DNA of 34,144 bases from Planctomycetota bacterium. GTDB lineage: Bacteria > Planctomycetota > Phycisphaerae > WQYP01. The position numbers were made by a program, and so were the translations under genes. The stretch spans positions 1 through 34,144 of the forward strand of contig JAJZJL010000044.1 in assembly GCA_021810145.1 (NCBI GenBank), given 5' to 3'. Numbering within the stretch: the first letter of the stretch is position 1; each line of letters starts with the position of its first letter. The notes beneath the pieces were generated by a model, which saw nothing but the letters and a program-made list of their open reading frames with translations, was not told the origin of the DNA and did not search any database. Positions 26,928-34,144 of the stretch are shown one piece after another.

Positions 26928-27065
26928 TTATTTCCGCCCCGGTGGCGCGAGGCCAACCGCGTTGGGCGCAAGCTCTTCATGCCTGCCGGTCATTCCGGTG
27001 AATGGATGGATCACCAGATGACCGTTAACCGGAGGAAAGGCAATGTGTTTCACGATCAATGACAT
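26928..27065 (-). CDS. Possible 45-residue protein upstream of mutL
   Basis: Short minus-strand frame starting MSLIVKHIAF and ending APPGRK, rich in His, Pro and Gly. AAGGA lies about seven bases before the ATG. It sits 40 bases before mutL on the same strand and directly after a terminator-like hairpin (27147-27101). No family recognised; it might be a leader peptide or chance. Confidence 0.3.
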   Translation of the reverse strand: MSLIVKHIAFPPVNGHLVIHPFTGMTGRHEELAPNAVGLAPPGRK

Positions 27066-27100
27066 CGGAGGTCCTTGGAAGCGGGTGGATAATTGATTGA

Positions 27101-27147
27101 AAAAAAGCAAAAAAATGCCCGCCGCCCTTGCGGAATGGCCGGGCATT
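27101..27147 (-). terminator. Intrinsic-terminator-like hairpin, minus strand
   Basis: On the minus strand AATGCCCG (27147-27140) pairs with CGGGCATT (27121-27114), and a run of T interrupted by GC follows. It would end transcripts entering from higher coordinates, yet no minus-strand gene precedes it; it lies inside the start region of a plus-strand gene. It could be an attenuator ahead of the 45-residue frame and mutL. Confidence 0.4.
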
Positions 27148-27166
27148 GGCTTACCATGGACCGCTG

Positions 27167-27589
27167 ATGAATCGGAAAGGCTCATATTTCGGCAGCTCAT
27201 CGATTGCTTCAGCGCTATGGCTGGTCGCCTTGGGGCTTGCGGTCAACGCTGCCGTGATGGTCTGGACGCATTTCAAATCCGACTCGGCGGATGCGAGTAA
27301 TGTTGTTATGGCTGCGGCCATGCCGGAATTGTCCGAATCGCGCCATGCCGGGGCGGTGCAGGTTGTGCCAACGCAGATATCCGCCACGCGCTGGGGTGTG
27401 GTGCTCGTGAATATGCGAACGCATGTCATGGCGGTGTACCGGTTTGTTGGATCACAATCGCGCATTCAACTAATGGCCAGCCGGGATTTTCAATCAGATT
27501 TGCAACTGAAGGACTTTAATAATCTGCCGCCGACCCCGGCTCAGGTGAAAGCTATGGTCAAGGCGGGAAAAGCTTTAACGCGACCATAA
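27167..27589 (+). CDS. Conserved hypothetical single-pass membrane protein
   Basis: A 140-residue protein: short basic N-terminus, one membrane segment (about residues 11-30, ALWLVALGLAVNAAVMVW), then a small domain outside the cytoplasm. The C-terminal pattern, a WGVVLVNMRTHVMAVYRF strand pair, QLMASRDFQSDLQL, and NNLPPTPAQVKAMVKAG, resembles short planctomycetal proteins of unknown function that I recall with the same LxAARxxxxDLxL...PTPxxVK spacing. ATG 27167 is preferred over 27128 because it begins right before the membrane segment. It is divergent from mutL. Confidence 0.65.
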   Translation: MNRKGSYFGSSSIASALWLVALGLAVNAAVMVWTHFKSDSADASNVVMAAAMPELSESRHAGAVQVVPTQISATRWGVVLVNMRTHVMAVYRFVGSQSRIQLMASRDFQSDLQLKDFNNLPPTPAQVKAMVKAGKALTRP

Positions 27590-27735
27590 ACCGCGCGGGG
27601 AAATGAACAGGATTTCGTGATGGTACGGAACGGATTCACAGGTACGATAAAAAAGGCTAGGCGCGCAAGGGGAATTTCTGGTACACTATACGTTTAGGTA
27701 GTATCAGGTAACGGCGTCATAACGAGGAGTCGCTC

Positions 27736-28722
27736 ATGGCGAAGATGTTTTACAGTTCCGAAGAAACGTCAGCAAAACTTAATTTGCCGGATGACAAAAT
27801 TAAGGAACTTGTGGAGAAAAATAAACTCCGCGAATTTCGTGACGGCAATCGTGTGATGTTCAAAGTTGATCAGGTTGATCGTCTGGCCAGCGAGATGCAG
27901 GGTGGTTCGCTGGAAGAGGGTATGATTGAACTGGCCCCATTGTCCGGTACCGGCAATCCCATCCTTAATGCCAGCGATGCCACCGCCAGCGGTACATCGG
28001 CCGGGTCGCTTGCCGGAGGCTCATTGTCCGGGCAGTCGACCGCCGGCAAGACTCCCGGTAAGGCGGACACCGGGCTTCCATTACAATCTCCCGCCCCGGC
28101 TAAAAAGCCGGTGAAAGTATTTGATGAAAGCGAAGTCAAGCCGACCGATGCCAGCGCTCAAACCCAAATCTCGTCTCCTCTGGATGAATCCATATCTCCA
28201 TCCGGCCTGGATTCCGTCGGCAGTGGATCGGGCCTGCTGGATTTAACGCGTGAAAGTGATAACACCAGCCTGGGCGCTGAGCTGCTGGAAGAAATTTATC
28301 CCGGTGATCATTCCGTTTCCGGGCAGTCCGGCGTTGGGTCTTCCTCAGGCATATTTGACCAGCCGGGCGGGGCAACCGCCACCGGTGCGCCGGCTTCCTC
28401 AGATTCCGGTATTGCCGTGGCGGCGGGCGCTGCCGCCGCGGAGAAAGCGGTTTCACCGGCGATGGCGGCGGCACCCGTGGCAACGTATGCTCCCATGTTT
28501 GAAGCGCCGGACGCTTCCGCGGGACTTTTCGGCGGTTTGGCGCTGGGGGCCGCATTTGTTATGGCTTTGACGCTCGTGGCCGCAGGCGCGGCGTTTCAAG
28601 GATTTGTGCCAACATGGGTTCCGTTCCTGGCCAAAAACGTGTTGATGTTCATCGCGTTTCTGGTTGTGATCGCAGCTCTTCTGGCGGGTGCCGGTTATCT
28701 GGCCGGCAAGGCCTCCGATTAA
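27736..28722 (+). CDS. HTH (excisionase/MerR-like) protein with membrane tail
   Basis: A 328-residue protein in three parts. Residues 1-52 form a winged helix of the excisionase type (YSSEETSAKLNLPDDKIKEL then EFRDGNRVMFKVDQVDRLA). Residues about 60-260 are low-complexity, rich in Ser, Gly, Ala, Pro and Asp. Two membrane helices follow (about 263-290 and 298-322). GAGGAG (27724-27729) gives an excellent ribosome binding site. An extended -10 like element TGGTACACT (27679-27687) lies upstream. The family head suggests DNA binding or, in this lineage, a protein-interaction domain; the tail anchors it to the inner membrane. Function unknown. It is followed by the OmpA-type lipoprotein gene, so an envelope role is possible. 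Confidence 0.75.
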   Translation: MAKMFYSSEETSAKLNLPDDKIKELVEKNKLREFRDGNRVMFKVDQVDRLASEMQGGSLEEGMIELAPLSGTGNPILNASDATASGTSAGSLAGGSLSGQSTAGKTPGKADTGLPLQSPAPAKKPVKVFDESEVKPTDASAQTQISSPLDESISPSGLDSVGSGSGLLDLTRESDNTSLGAELLEEIYPGDHSVSGQSGVGSSSGIFDQPGGATATGAPASSDSGIAVAAGAAAAEKAVSPAMAAAPVATYAPMFEAPDASAGLFGGLALGAAFVMALTLVAAGAAFQGFVPTWVPFLAKNVLMFIAFLVVIAALLAGAGYLAGKASD

Positions 28723-28940
28723 TTGCTTACGCACAGGCGCGTCGGCCGCTGCGGCAATGAATCGAGGCATGGAGCGTTACTTTTGTAGTGGAAGGGCATG
28801 GAGGCCCGGGCGGCGTTGGTGCTGGCGATCTTCCATTCCCTTGTGATTTTTTTTCGCGCACTTTACTATTTCAGCAAATTCGTTGACACTACTGGCTGAT
28901 TTGAAGTGTTGCTCAATGGAAGATTCTGGAGACAAAGCCT

Positions 28941-29885
28941 ATGAATAAGAATTTCACCCGCAAACTGATGACAACCACGCTTCTGGCCGGTTTGACCGCC
29001 GGATTGCTGGGCCTGACCGGTTGTGTATCAGAAGACCAGTATCAGCGGTTGCAGACGGCATTTAACCAGGCCAAGTCGCAATTGGCCGCCGACCAGAACG
29101 AACTGCTTCGCCTTCGCAGTGAAATTTCATCCTTAAAGCAGAAACTCGCTGAAGATGAGCAACTGCTTCAGGCGCAGGGTGGCGGAACTTCCGCGCTGCA
29201 AAGTGAAATCGCGGCATTGAAGGAACGGCTCGCTAAGTTACGCGGTCAGTACAACCGTCTGCTTGCTTTGGCCGGTGGAGCGCCGCAGTTGCCTCAGTCG
29301 GTTAATACCGCACTGGAACGTCTGGCGGAACAATATCCAAATCTTCTGGCTTACAACAAGAAGCTGGGCCTGCTGCGATTTAAGAGCGATCTTCTCTTCG
29401 CCCTGGGCAGCACGCAGGTGCGTCCGGATGCGAAACGCGCCCTGGCTGAATTTGCCAAGATTCTCAATATGTCCGGAATTTCGGATAACGAGATTCGTAT
29501 CGTCGGAAATACCGATGATGTGCCGATTCGTCGTACCCGCAACACGGTCATGAATCCGACCAACTGGTATCTTTCCACCAATCGCGCCATATCGGTTATG
29601 TACATTCTTAAGCGCGATGGCGTTATTGATCGTCGGATGCAGGTCGCCGGATGGGGCAAGACCCACCCAATCGCGGCCAACGCTCCGCGTCATCGCGGCA
29701 ATGCGCTGAATCGTCGTGTGGACATCTTTATTCTTCCGGTAAAATTGAAGTACAATCCGTATGTTCCCGCTTCCGAGCAGGTTGTGCCATCGGGTAATGC
29801 CACGAACCTTGCACCCTCTTCCAGTAAGCCGAACATGACGGCTAATCCACCGCAGACGGTACCGGTCCCCGCTGGAAGCAATTAA
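28941..29885 (+). CDS. OmpA-family lipoprotein with coiled coil
   Basis: A 314-residue outer-membrane or periplasmic lipoprotein. Signal peptide with lipobox LTGC, lipidated Cys28 and Val at +2. Residues about 32-108 are a heptad-rich coiled coil. The OmpA/MotB-type peptidoglycan-binding domain spans about 144-265: LLFALGSTQVRPDAKRALAE, IVGNTDDVPI, NWYLSTNRAISVMYIL, VAGWGKTHPIAAN and the NRRVDIFI end. The tail is Pro/Ser/Asn-rich. It probably ties the outer membrane to peptidoglycan. GGAG lies about ten bases before the ATG. A strong terminator follows directly, so it ends its transcript. Confidence 0.9.
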   Translation: MNKNFTRKLMTTTLLAGLTAGLLGLTGCVSEDQYQRLQTAFNQAKSQLAADQNELLRLRSEISSLKQKLAEDEQLLQAQGGGTSALQSEIAALKERLAKLRGQYNRLLALAGGAPQLPQSVNTALERLAEQYPNLLAYNKKLGLLRFKSDLLFALGSTQVRPDAKRALAEFAKILNMSGISDNEIRIVGNTDDVPIRRTRNTVMNPTNWYLSTNRAISVMYILKRDGVIDRRMQVAGWGKTHPIAANAPRHRGNALNRRVDIFILPVKLKYNPYVPASEQVVPSGNATNLAPSSSKPNMTANPPQTVPVPAGSN

Positions 29886-29914
29886 CGGTTCGGACGTTTT
29901 TAAACGATCGATTG

Positions 29915-29950
29915 AAGGCCCGGCAGAAAAGTCGCTGCCGGGCCTTTTTT
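29915..29950 (+). terminator. Strong intrinsic terminator after the OmpA lipoprotein gene
   Basis: Perfect 11-bp GC-rich stem AAGGCCCGGCA/TGCCGGGCCTT with a 10-base loop, followed by a T run, 30 bases after the stop codon. Confidence 0.9.
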
Positions 29951-29991
29951 AAGACTATATTTTCGTGGCAAAAACGGGTAATGTATCGGGT

Positions 29992-30651
29992 ATGACAGAA
30001 TCCAATAATACTGCGGATAATTATCAATCTTCGCATAACCTGCGCCAGCGGGACGGAGCGTTTGAACCGGCAAAAATAAGCCATAATATTCTGTTTTTGC
30101 AGAAGTTTTTCCGGCATGGAACGCGCATCGCATCGGTTTGGCCATCAAGCCGATTTATGGCTCGGGCCAGCATTCGTCACGCCAACTTCAGTTCGGCGCG
30201 CTGCGTGGTGGAACTTGGGGCGGGCACCGGTCCGATCACCTCGGAAATTGTCAAACGCCTCAATGGCCAGACACGATTCCTGGCGCTGGAACGGGATCCC
30301 GATTTTGTGGAAGTGCTGACCAATCGTTTCCCAGCCAGTCCACGCGTGCAGATTCTTCAGGCCGATGTGGGCTATCTTGATGCGATTCTCCATGATAACG
30401 GTATTGCTCCGCATGGCGTGGACTGTTTTGTCAGCGGTCTGGGCACGCCGAGCCTGCCCGAAGCGGTACGAAAAGCCATGTTTTCCGCCGTTCGAAAATA
30501 TCTTCGCCCGGACGGGTTTTTCAGTAATATTACGGAATTTCCACTGTATTATCTGAATTTCTATAAATCAGTATTTGAGCATGTATCATTTCAGTTCGTG
30601 GCGCTGAATATGCCCCCCGGCGGCGTATATCACTGCCGCAATATGCGTTAA
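29992..30651 (+). CDS. SAM-dependent methyltransferase, PmtA-like
   Basis: A 219-residue protein resembling bacterial phospholipid N-methyltransferases of the PmtA/rRNA-dimethylase-like group. FLQKFFRHGTRIASVWPSSR precedes the SAM-binding motif VVELGAGTGPITSEIVKRL; FLALERDPDFVEVL is the acidic motif II and ILQADVGYLD motif III. VDCFVSGLGTPSLPEAVRKA and the Tyr-rich C-terminus fit PmtA-type proteins. It would methylate phosphatidylethanolamine at the membrane surface. ATG 29992 is preferred; GTG 29965 lies in frame just past the terminator and is also possible. It is convergent with prfB. Confidence 0.75.
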   Translation: MTESNNTADNYQSSHNLRQRDGAFEPAKISHNILFLQKFFRHGTRIASVWPSSRFMARASIRHANFSSARCVVELGAGTGPITSEIVKRLNGQTRFLALERDPDFVEVLTNRFPASPRVQILQADVGYLDAILHDNGIAPHGVDCFVSGLGTPSLPEAVRKAMFSAVRKYLRPDGFFSNITEFPLYYLNFYKSVFEHVSFQFVALNMPPGGVYHCRNMR

Positions 30652-30709
30652 GGCGCGGTTTGCCGACCTGCACCCATGTAACGGCTTGATGTTCCCCACT
30701 GCTGGTAGC

Positions 30710-31847
30710 TTACGATTCACCGCGGCCCGCCGCGGCTTGAAGTTTCCGCTGCTGGGCCTGATAGCGCAACTGGGCATCAATAAAGGGTTGAACTTCGCCA
30801 TCAAGTACACGATCCGGCTGGAATACTTCGTAGCCGTTGCGATGATCTTTCACGCGCCGATCATCAAGCACATAACTGCGAATCTGCGAACCAAAGGCGA
30901 TTTCTCCTTTTTCGCCATAGAGGCGGGCCAGTTCGGCATCGCGTTTGGCTTCTTCGAGTTTATTAATGCGGGCCTTCATGATTTCCAGCGCCAATGCCCG
31001 ATTCTGCACCTGAGATCGCTCACTGGTACACACCACTTGAATGCCGGTGGGTTTATGTGTAATGCGAATGGCAGACGCCACCTTGTTGACATTCTGCCCG
31101 CCCGGGCCGCTGGCCCGGACAAACGCAATAATCTCCAGATCCGCTTCGGGTATTTCTATATCTTTGTCGGCACCTTCAAATACCGGTGTGACATCCACGC
31201 TGGCAAAGCTGGTATGACGCCGCGCGTTGGCATCATACGGGCTGATACGCACCAGCCGATGCACGCCGACTTCGCAATTCATGTTGCCCGTGGCATAGGG
31301 GCCTTTTACCATCAGAGTGATGCGGCGAATTCCCGCCTGCTCTCCGTCCAGCCTGTCCACTTCACTGACATCCCAGCCGCGGCGCTCAAAGTAGCGCAGG
31401 TACATGCGTAAAAGCATATCCGCCCAGTCGCAGGCCTCGGTGCCGCCCGCCCCGGCATGTATTTGCACAAAGCAGTCGCTGGGGTCGTGCGGGCCGACAT
31501 ACAATGATTGCAGTTCCAACTGATCCACGCGCTGCGTCGTGGTTATTAAAGCCTGATCCGCCTCTTCCAGCAGGGCGGGATCTTCCGTGCCCATTTCCAG
31601 CATGACCGGAATGTCATCCAGCGATTTTTCCACTTCATCAAGCGGATCCATGATGAGTTTCAGGGTTTTGAATTCGCGAATGGTTTTACGCGCCTGTTCC
31701 TGATGATTCCAGAAATCCGGCGCTTCCATTCGTTGTTCCAGCGCTTTAACTTGACGACGTTTTTCCGCTACGTCAAAGAGAGTCGCGGATGCTTTGAACC
31801 CGCGCCTCCAGCGAGGCCAGCAGGGCCTCCATATTTTCCCGTGCCAT
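30710..31847 (-). CDS. prfB: Peptide chain release factor 2 with programmed +1 frameshift
   Basis: Release factor for UAA and UGA codons. ATG 31847 follows AAGGAG by five bases. The first frame encodes 24 residues, MARENMEALL to RDSL, and stops at TGA (31775-31773) in the canonical shift site CTTTGAC (31778-31772). Skipping one T resumes at GAC and runs to 30710, giving 378 residues in total. Low RF2 makes the ribosome pause at this TGA and shift, the known autoregulation. The GGQ peptidyl-hydrolysis motif is in SGPGGQNVNKVAS. The stop-recognition tripeptide reads SPY instead of the usual SPF (in RISPYDANARRHTSF), a variant I also recall from Bacteroidetes. No AGGGGG-like stimulator is visible right before the shift site. 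Confidence 0.96.
31772..31778 (-). promoter_or_regulatory. prfB programmed frameshift site
   Basis: CTTTGAC on the minus strand, codon 24 onwards of prfB: CTT, in-frame TGA, then +1 reading through GAC. It is identical to the conserved core of bacterial RF2 shift sites, and the two frames join exactly here. Confidence 0.95.
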
Positions 31848-32020
31848 ATCGGCTCCTTAAAACACCCATAGTAGCAGCAGTACGGGAAATTGGCGAATCC
31901 GCCGGGATTTTGTCTTGCATTAAATCGCTGTACTTTGTGCCCCGGCCCTGCCTGATTCCGGAATCTATTCCTGCGCCACCGGGTCTCAGGGTCTATACGG
32001 AATGGAATGATAGCTATACG

Positions 32021-33559
32021 ATGGTAAGCATGACACCGGTACTGCACAATCTGCATCTTTTCGCCTCACAGAGCGTTACCAGTGAACCGCTGGAGACGGC
32101 CGCCTTATTGGCGGTGTTTGGCATGTTGAGTCTCATTGCCGTGTTATCCAGCCGTACCGCTGATCGCGTGGGTATTCCGGCGGTACTGTTGCTGCTGGTA
32201 TTGGGAATGTTGGCCGGGCCGCAGGGCTTTGCCGGTATTCATTTTCAGAACTTTCATTTTGCGTTTCGGCTGGGAACTGTGGCACTGATTTTAATTCTTT
32301 TTGAGGGCGGCCTGACCACGCCGCTGGCCGCCGTGACCTCCGTGCTTCTTCCGGCATCGCTTCTGGCCACGGTGGGGGTGGCATTAACCGCGGTGATTAT
32401 CGCGCTGGCGGGACATGGTTTGGGATTGACTTGGTCTGAATCCATGCTCATTGGAGCCGTGGTTTCATCGACTGATGCCGCAGCGGTTTTTTCAGTTCTG
32501 CACGCCGGACGATTGCGGCTCAAACCGCGATTATCTCGGACGCTGGAAGTGGAATCATGTATCAATGATCCGATGGCCGTGATTCTTACCACCATGGTTA
32601 TTGAAGTGCTCTCGCGCCAGCACCCGGAGATCGGATGGCTGCTTGTGCAGGTGCCGATACAACTGATTGTCGGTGGGGCGGTGGGGCTGTTGCTGGGGGT
32701 ATCGGCACGGTATATCCTGCGGCGCATGCCGCTGCCAAGCACCGGATTAATTCCGGCTTTTACGCTGGCCATGGCCATTTTGTCCTACGGATTGGCGTCC
32801 ATTCTGGGAGGCAGCGGGTTTCTTGCGGTTTATGCGACCGCCTTATTCATGGACGCATCTACCCTGCCGTTCCGCAGCGGCCTGTTGCGGGTGCATTCAG
32901 CTTTGGCATGGTTGGGACAGATCGGAATGTTCTTGATGCTGGGACTTCTGATTCTGCCATCCCAATTGGCGCATGTGACCTGGCTGGGACTGGGTATTGC
33001 ATTTGCGCTGGCCCTGGTCGCCCGGCCTCTGGCTGCGGCCGCATGTCTGCTGCCTTTGCGGTTTTCCGTCCTGGAGACCCTGTACATCGGATGGACCGGC
33101 CTGCGCGGCGCGGTTCCGATTATTCTGGCAACGTTTCCGATGATGGCCCATCTGCCCGGCGCGCAAAGAGTGTTCACCATTGTCTTTTTTGTCGTGGTGG
33201 TCAATACCTTAATTCCCGGCGCAACAATTCGCTGGGTGACGCGCCGCCTGGGCCTTGGACAGGAGGAAAAACCGTCGCCGGAAGCGGTGCTGGAAATTAA
33301 TTCCGCCAGGCCATTGGGTGGAGAACTGGCCTCATTTTTCATTGAACCATCGGCGGCGGTGAGCGGGGCGGCCCTGCGGGAACTGGAATTTCCCACCGGG
33401 GCCAGCGTGATGCTTATTGTGCGGAACAATCAGCTTATTGCGCCGCGCGGTGATACGATCATTCAGACCGGCGACCATGTCTACATGTTTTTCCAGCCCA
33501 AGGACCGATCCTTGATGGATCTGCTTTTTGGCCGTGCCGAAAACGGCGGCCTGGGATAG
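32021..33559 (+). CDS. CPA1-type cation/proton antiporter with TrkA-C domain
   Basis: A 512-residue inner-membrane antiporter of the NhaP2/CvrA type, exchanging K+ or Na+ for H+. About 12 membrane helices cover residues 20-400. The ion-binding segments are VSSTDAAAVFSVL (D152) and ESCINDPMAVIL (N182-D183, the ND pair typical of electroneutral CPA1 proteins). TGLRGAVPIILA is the conserved late helix. Residues about 425-505 form a cytosolic TrkA-C-like ligand domain (LASFFIEPSAAVSGAALREL, GDHVYMFFQPKD). ATG 32021 and ATG 32030 are both possible; longer frames upstream overlap prfB on the other strand and are rejected. It is divergent from prfB. Confidence 0.9.
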   Translation: MVSMTPVLHNLHLFASQSVTSEPLETAALLAVFGMLSLIAVLSSRTADRVGIPAVLLLLVLGMLAGPQGFAGIHFQNFHFAFRLGTVALILILFEGGLTTPLAAVTSVLLPASLLATVGVALTAVIIALAGHGLGLTWSESMLIGAVVSSTDAAAVFSVLHAGRLRLKPRLSRTLEVESCINDPMAVILTTMVIEVLSRQHPEIGWLLVQVPIQLIVGGAVGLLLGVSARYILRRMPLPSTGLIPAFTLAMAILSYGLASILGGSGFLAVYATALFMDASTLPFRSGLLRVHSALAWLGQIGMFLMLGLLILPSQLAHVTWLGLGIAFALALVARPLAAAACLLPLRFSVLETLYIGWTGLRGAVPIILATFPMMAHLPGAQRVFTIVFFVVVVNTLIPGATIRWVTRRLGLGQEEKPSPEAVLEINSARPLGGELASFFIEPSAAVSGAALRELEFPTGASVMLIVRNNQLIAPRGDTIIQTGDHVYMFFQPKDRSLMDLLFGRAENGGLG

Positions 33560-33691
33560 ACACCAACGCCATTGCGGCACAAGGGCCGCCGATATTCGGC
33601 ATGTAAATACTGCCAGCCATGGCGTGTCAGTCGGGCTATGCGAATCAACAGCCAGATAATTCAAGAGCGGTGAAAAGTAAAGTTTTTTTTC

Positions 33692-33720
33692 TTGGCAAGC
33701 ACCGGGTTGCGGGGTATGCT
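33692..33720 (+). promoter_or_regulatory. Candidate promoter for the last gene in the window
   Basis: -35 TTGGCA (33692-33697), 17-base spacer, -10 TATGCT (33715-33720). A T-rich run precedes it. If it drives the gene at 34016, the leader would be nearly 290 bases long. Confidence 0.45.
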
Positions 33721-33881
33721 GCTTTTTACCGTAAATAATTGCTCTTTGGCGGAGTTCATTGAAATGCCGCGAGTTGGTCCGTACATAGTCAATCCGGCTT
33801 ACACAGCCGCCGGCGGTCCCGGACCCGCGAAAACGCCGCTGTCGCCCCCAGGATACCGGGCCGCCACGCCGACTCAAATAG

Positions 33882-33900
33882 CCGCCGGCTCCGCCGGCGG
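33882..33900. repeat. GC-rich hairpin within a repeated word
   Basis: CCGCCGG (33882-33888), loop CTCCG, CCGGCGG (33894-33900). Its right part belongs to the CCGCCGGCGGTCCC word that also occurs at 33807-33820. It may be a dispersed palindromic repeat or a leader structure. Confidence 0.45.
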
Positions 33901-34001
33901 TCCCTCTCATGCAAAAAACAATCGGTCAAACACTCACGTGAATCCAGAGCAGCACCACATTATCTTCCACCCGCCACCGGTGGTATGCCAGCTTTGGCAC
34001 G

Positions 34002-34019
34002 GCATACTCAAGAGTATGC
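34002..34019 (+). promoter_or_regulatory. Hairpin that would hide the start codon at 34016
   Basis: GCATACTC (34002-34009) and GAGTATGC (34012-34019) are perfect complements separated by AA. The second arm contains ATG 34016. GGTATGCC (33982-33989) can compete for the overlapping GGCATACT (34001-34008), so two exclusive structures are possible, as in translational switches. Confidence 0.35.
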
Positions 34020-34144
34020 GCTCCTGTCCCGTGATTTTCATTTTGGCCATGGCGGCCAGCTCCGGATTTCAGACGGCTGCCCGGGCCACGGATGCTTTTG
34101 TCGCACCCGTGTCCGGGCGGACACAAGCGATTGCGGCAGTGGAA
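34016..34144 (+). CDS. N-terminus of a probable exported protein, cut by window end
   Basis: Open from ATG 34016 to the window end, 43 codons. MRSCPVIFILAMAASSGFQT with following AARATDAF looks like a signal peptide (Arg, hydrophobic core, cleavage near ARA). No Shine-Dalgarno is visible and the frame stays open upstream, so an earlier GTG (for example 33980) is possible. No family can be assigned from so little sequence. Confidence 0.4.
   Translation, partial: MRSCPVIFILAMAASSGFQTAARATDAFVAPVSGRTQAIAAVE

Larger units (their letters stand above)
33560..34015. other. Intergenic region with promoter and GC-rich repeats
   Basis: No supported gene. It holds a good promoter (33692-33720), two copies of CCGCCGGCGGTCCC (33807-33820 and 33891-33904), a GC-rich hairpin (33882-33900), the palindrome CCACCGGTGG (33974-33983) and overlapping inverted repeats leading into the next start codon. 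Minus-strand frames here are shadows without ribosome binding sites. Confidence 0.45.

Noticed and set aside
31703-32020. Upstream extension of the antiporter frame
   Set aside because: It overlaps the start of prfB on the opposite strand, lacks homology, and ATG 32021 begins just before the first membrane segment.
31848-32056. N-terminal extension of the prfB main frame past the shift site
   Set aside because: The RF2 start with AAGGAG and the CTTTGAC site explain the gene; the open frame upstream is incidental.
33332-33910. 192-codon minus-strand frame running out of the antiporter gene
   Set aside because: Overlaps the real antiporter C-terminal domain and GC-rich repeats; low-complexity composition and no start signal.
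1-34144. CRISPR array or phage module
   Set aside because: No regularly spaced short repeats and no recognisable capsid, tail or cas genes.

Overview
The window looks like a chromosome segment of a Gram-negative bacterium of the Planctomycetota, probably Phycisphaerae-like. This is inferred from a pseudopilin with a C-terminal H...DGH motif, a PEP-CTERM-type surface protein, a Kelch/sodium-symporter fusion, weak Shine-Dalgarno use, and a short membrane protein (27167-27589) whose C-terminal pattern I recall from planctomycetes. No rRNA gene, CRISPR array or intact transposase was seen.

Layout. Positions 438-18678 form an accessory block. Its right edge is the 3' end of a tRNA-Arg(CCG) gene on the minus strand (18654-18727). 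An exact 28-bp copy of that 3' end (18651-18678) recurs in the same orientation at 438-465. This is the geometry left when an element integrates into the 3' end of a tRNA gene, so I read the block as an 18.2-kb genomic island, although no intact integrase is visible. Everything recognisable inside concerns carbohydrate use: a cytoplasmic GH42 beta-galactosidase, a LacI-type regulator, a secreted heparinase/alginate-lyase-like protein, gene remnants, a pseudopilin plus a PEP-CTERM-like protein, a 1433-residue exported protein with two fibronectin-III-like domains, and a Kelch-sodium/solute symporter fusion. A TWATGTACWA word recurs before the regulator, the lyase (as a palindrome just downstream of a good promoter) and the pseudopilin promoter, suggesting one small regulon.

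Right of the tRNA gene the content is housekeeping-like: DNA-3-methyladenine glycosylase I (tag), a possible 42-residue membrane peptide, an APH-fold protein that has lost its catalytic Asp, lepA, a convergent mutL/GH20 pair, a short conserved membrane protein, an HTH protein with a membrane tail, an OmpA-type lipoprotein with a strong terminator, a PmtA-like methyltransferase, prfB with its programmed +1 frameshift (CTT TGA C), and a CPA1-type cation/proton antiporter. The window ends inside the first 43 codons of a probable exported protein whose start codon lies in a perfect hairpin.

How the island may work (inference): the two exported proteins cut or process a polysaccharide outside the cytoplasm; the pseudopilin and PEP-CTERM protein help secrete or display surface components; the Kelch domain handles or isomerises the released sugar beside the symporter; the symporter imports it; GH42 cleaves galactosides inside; and the LacI protein senses the sugar. 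The substrate is unknown.
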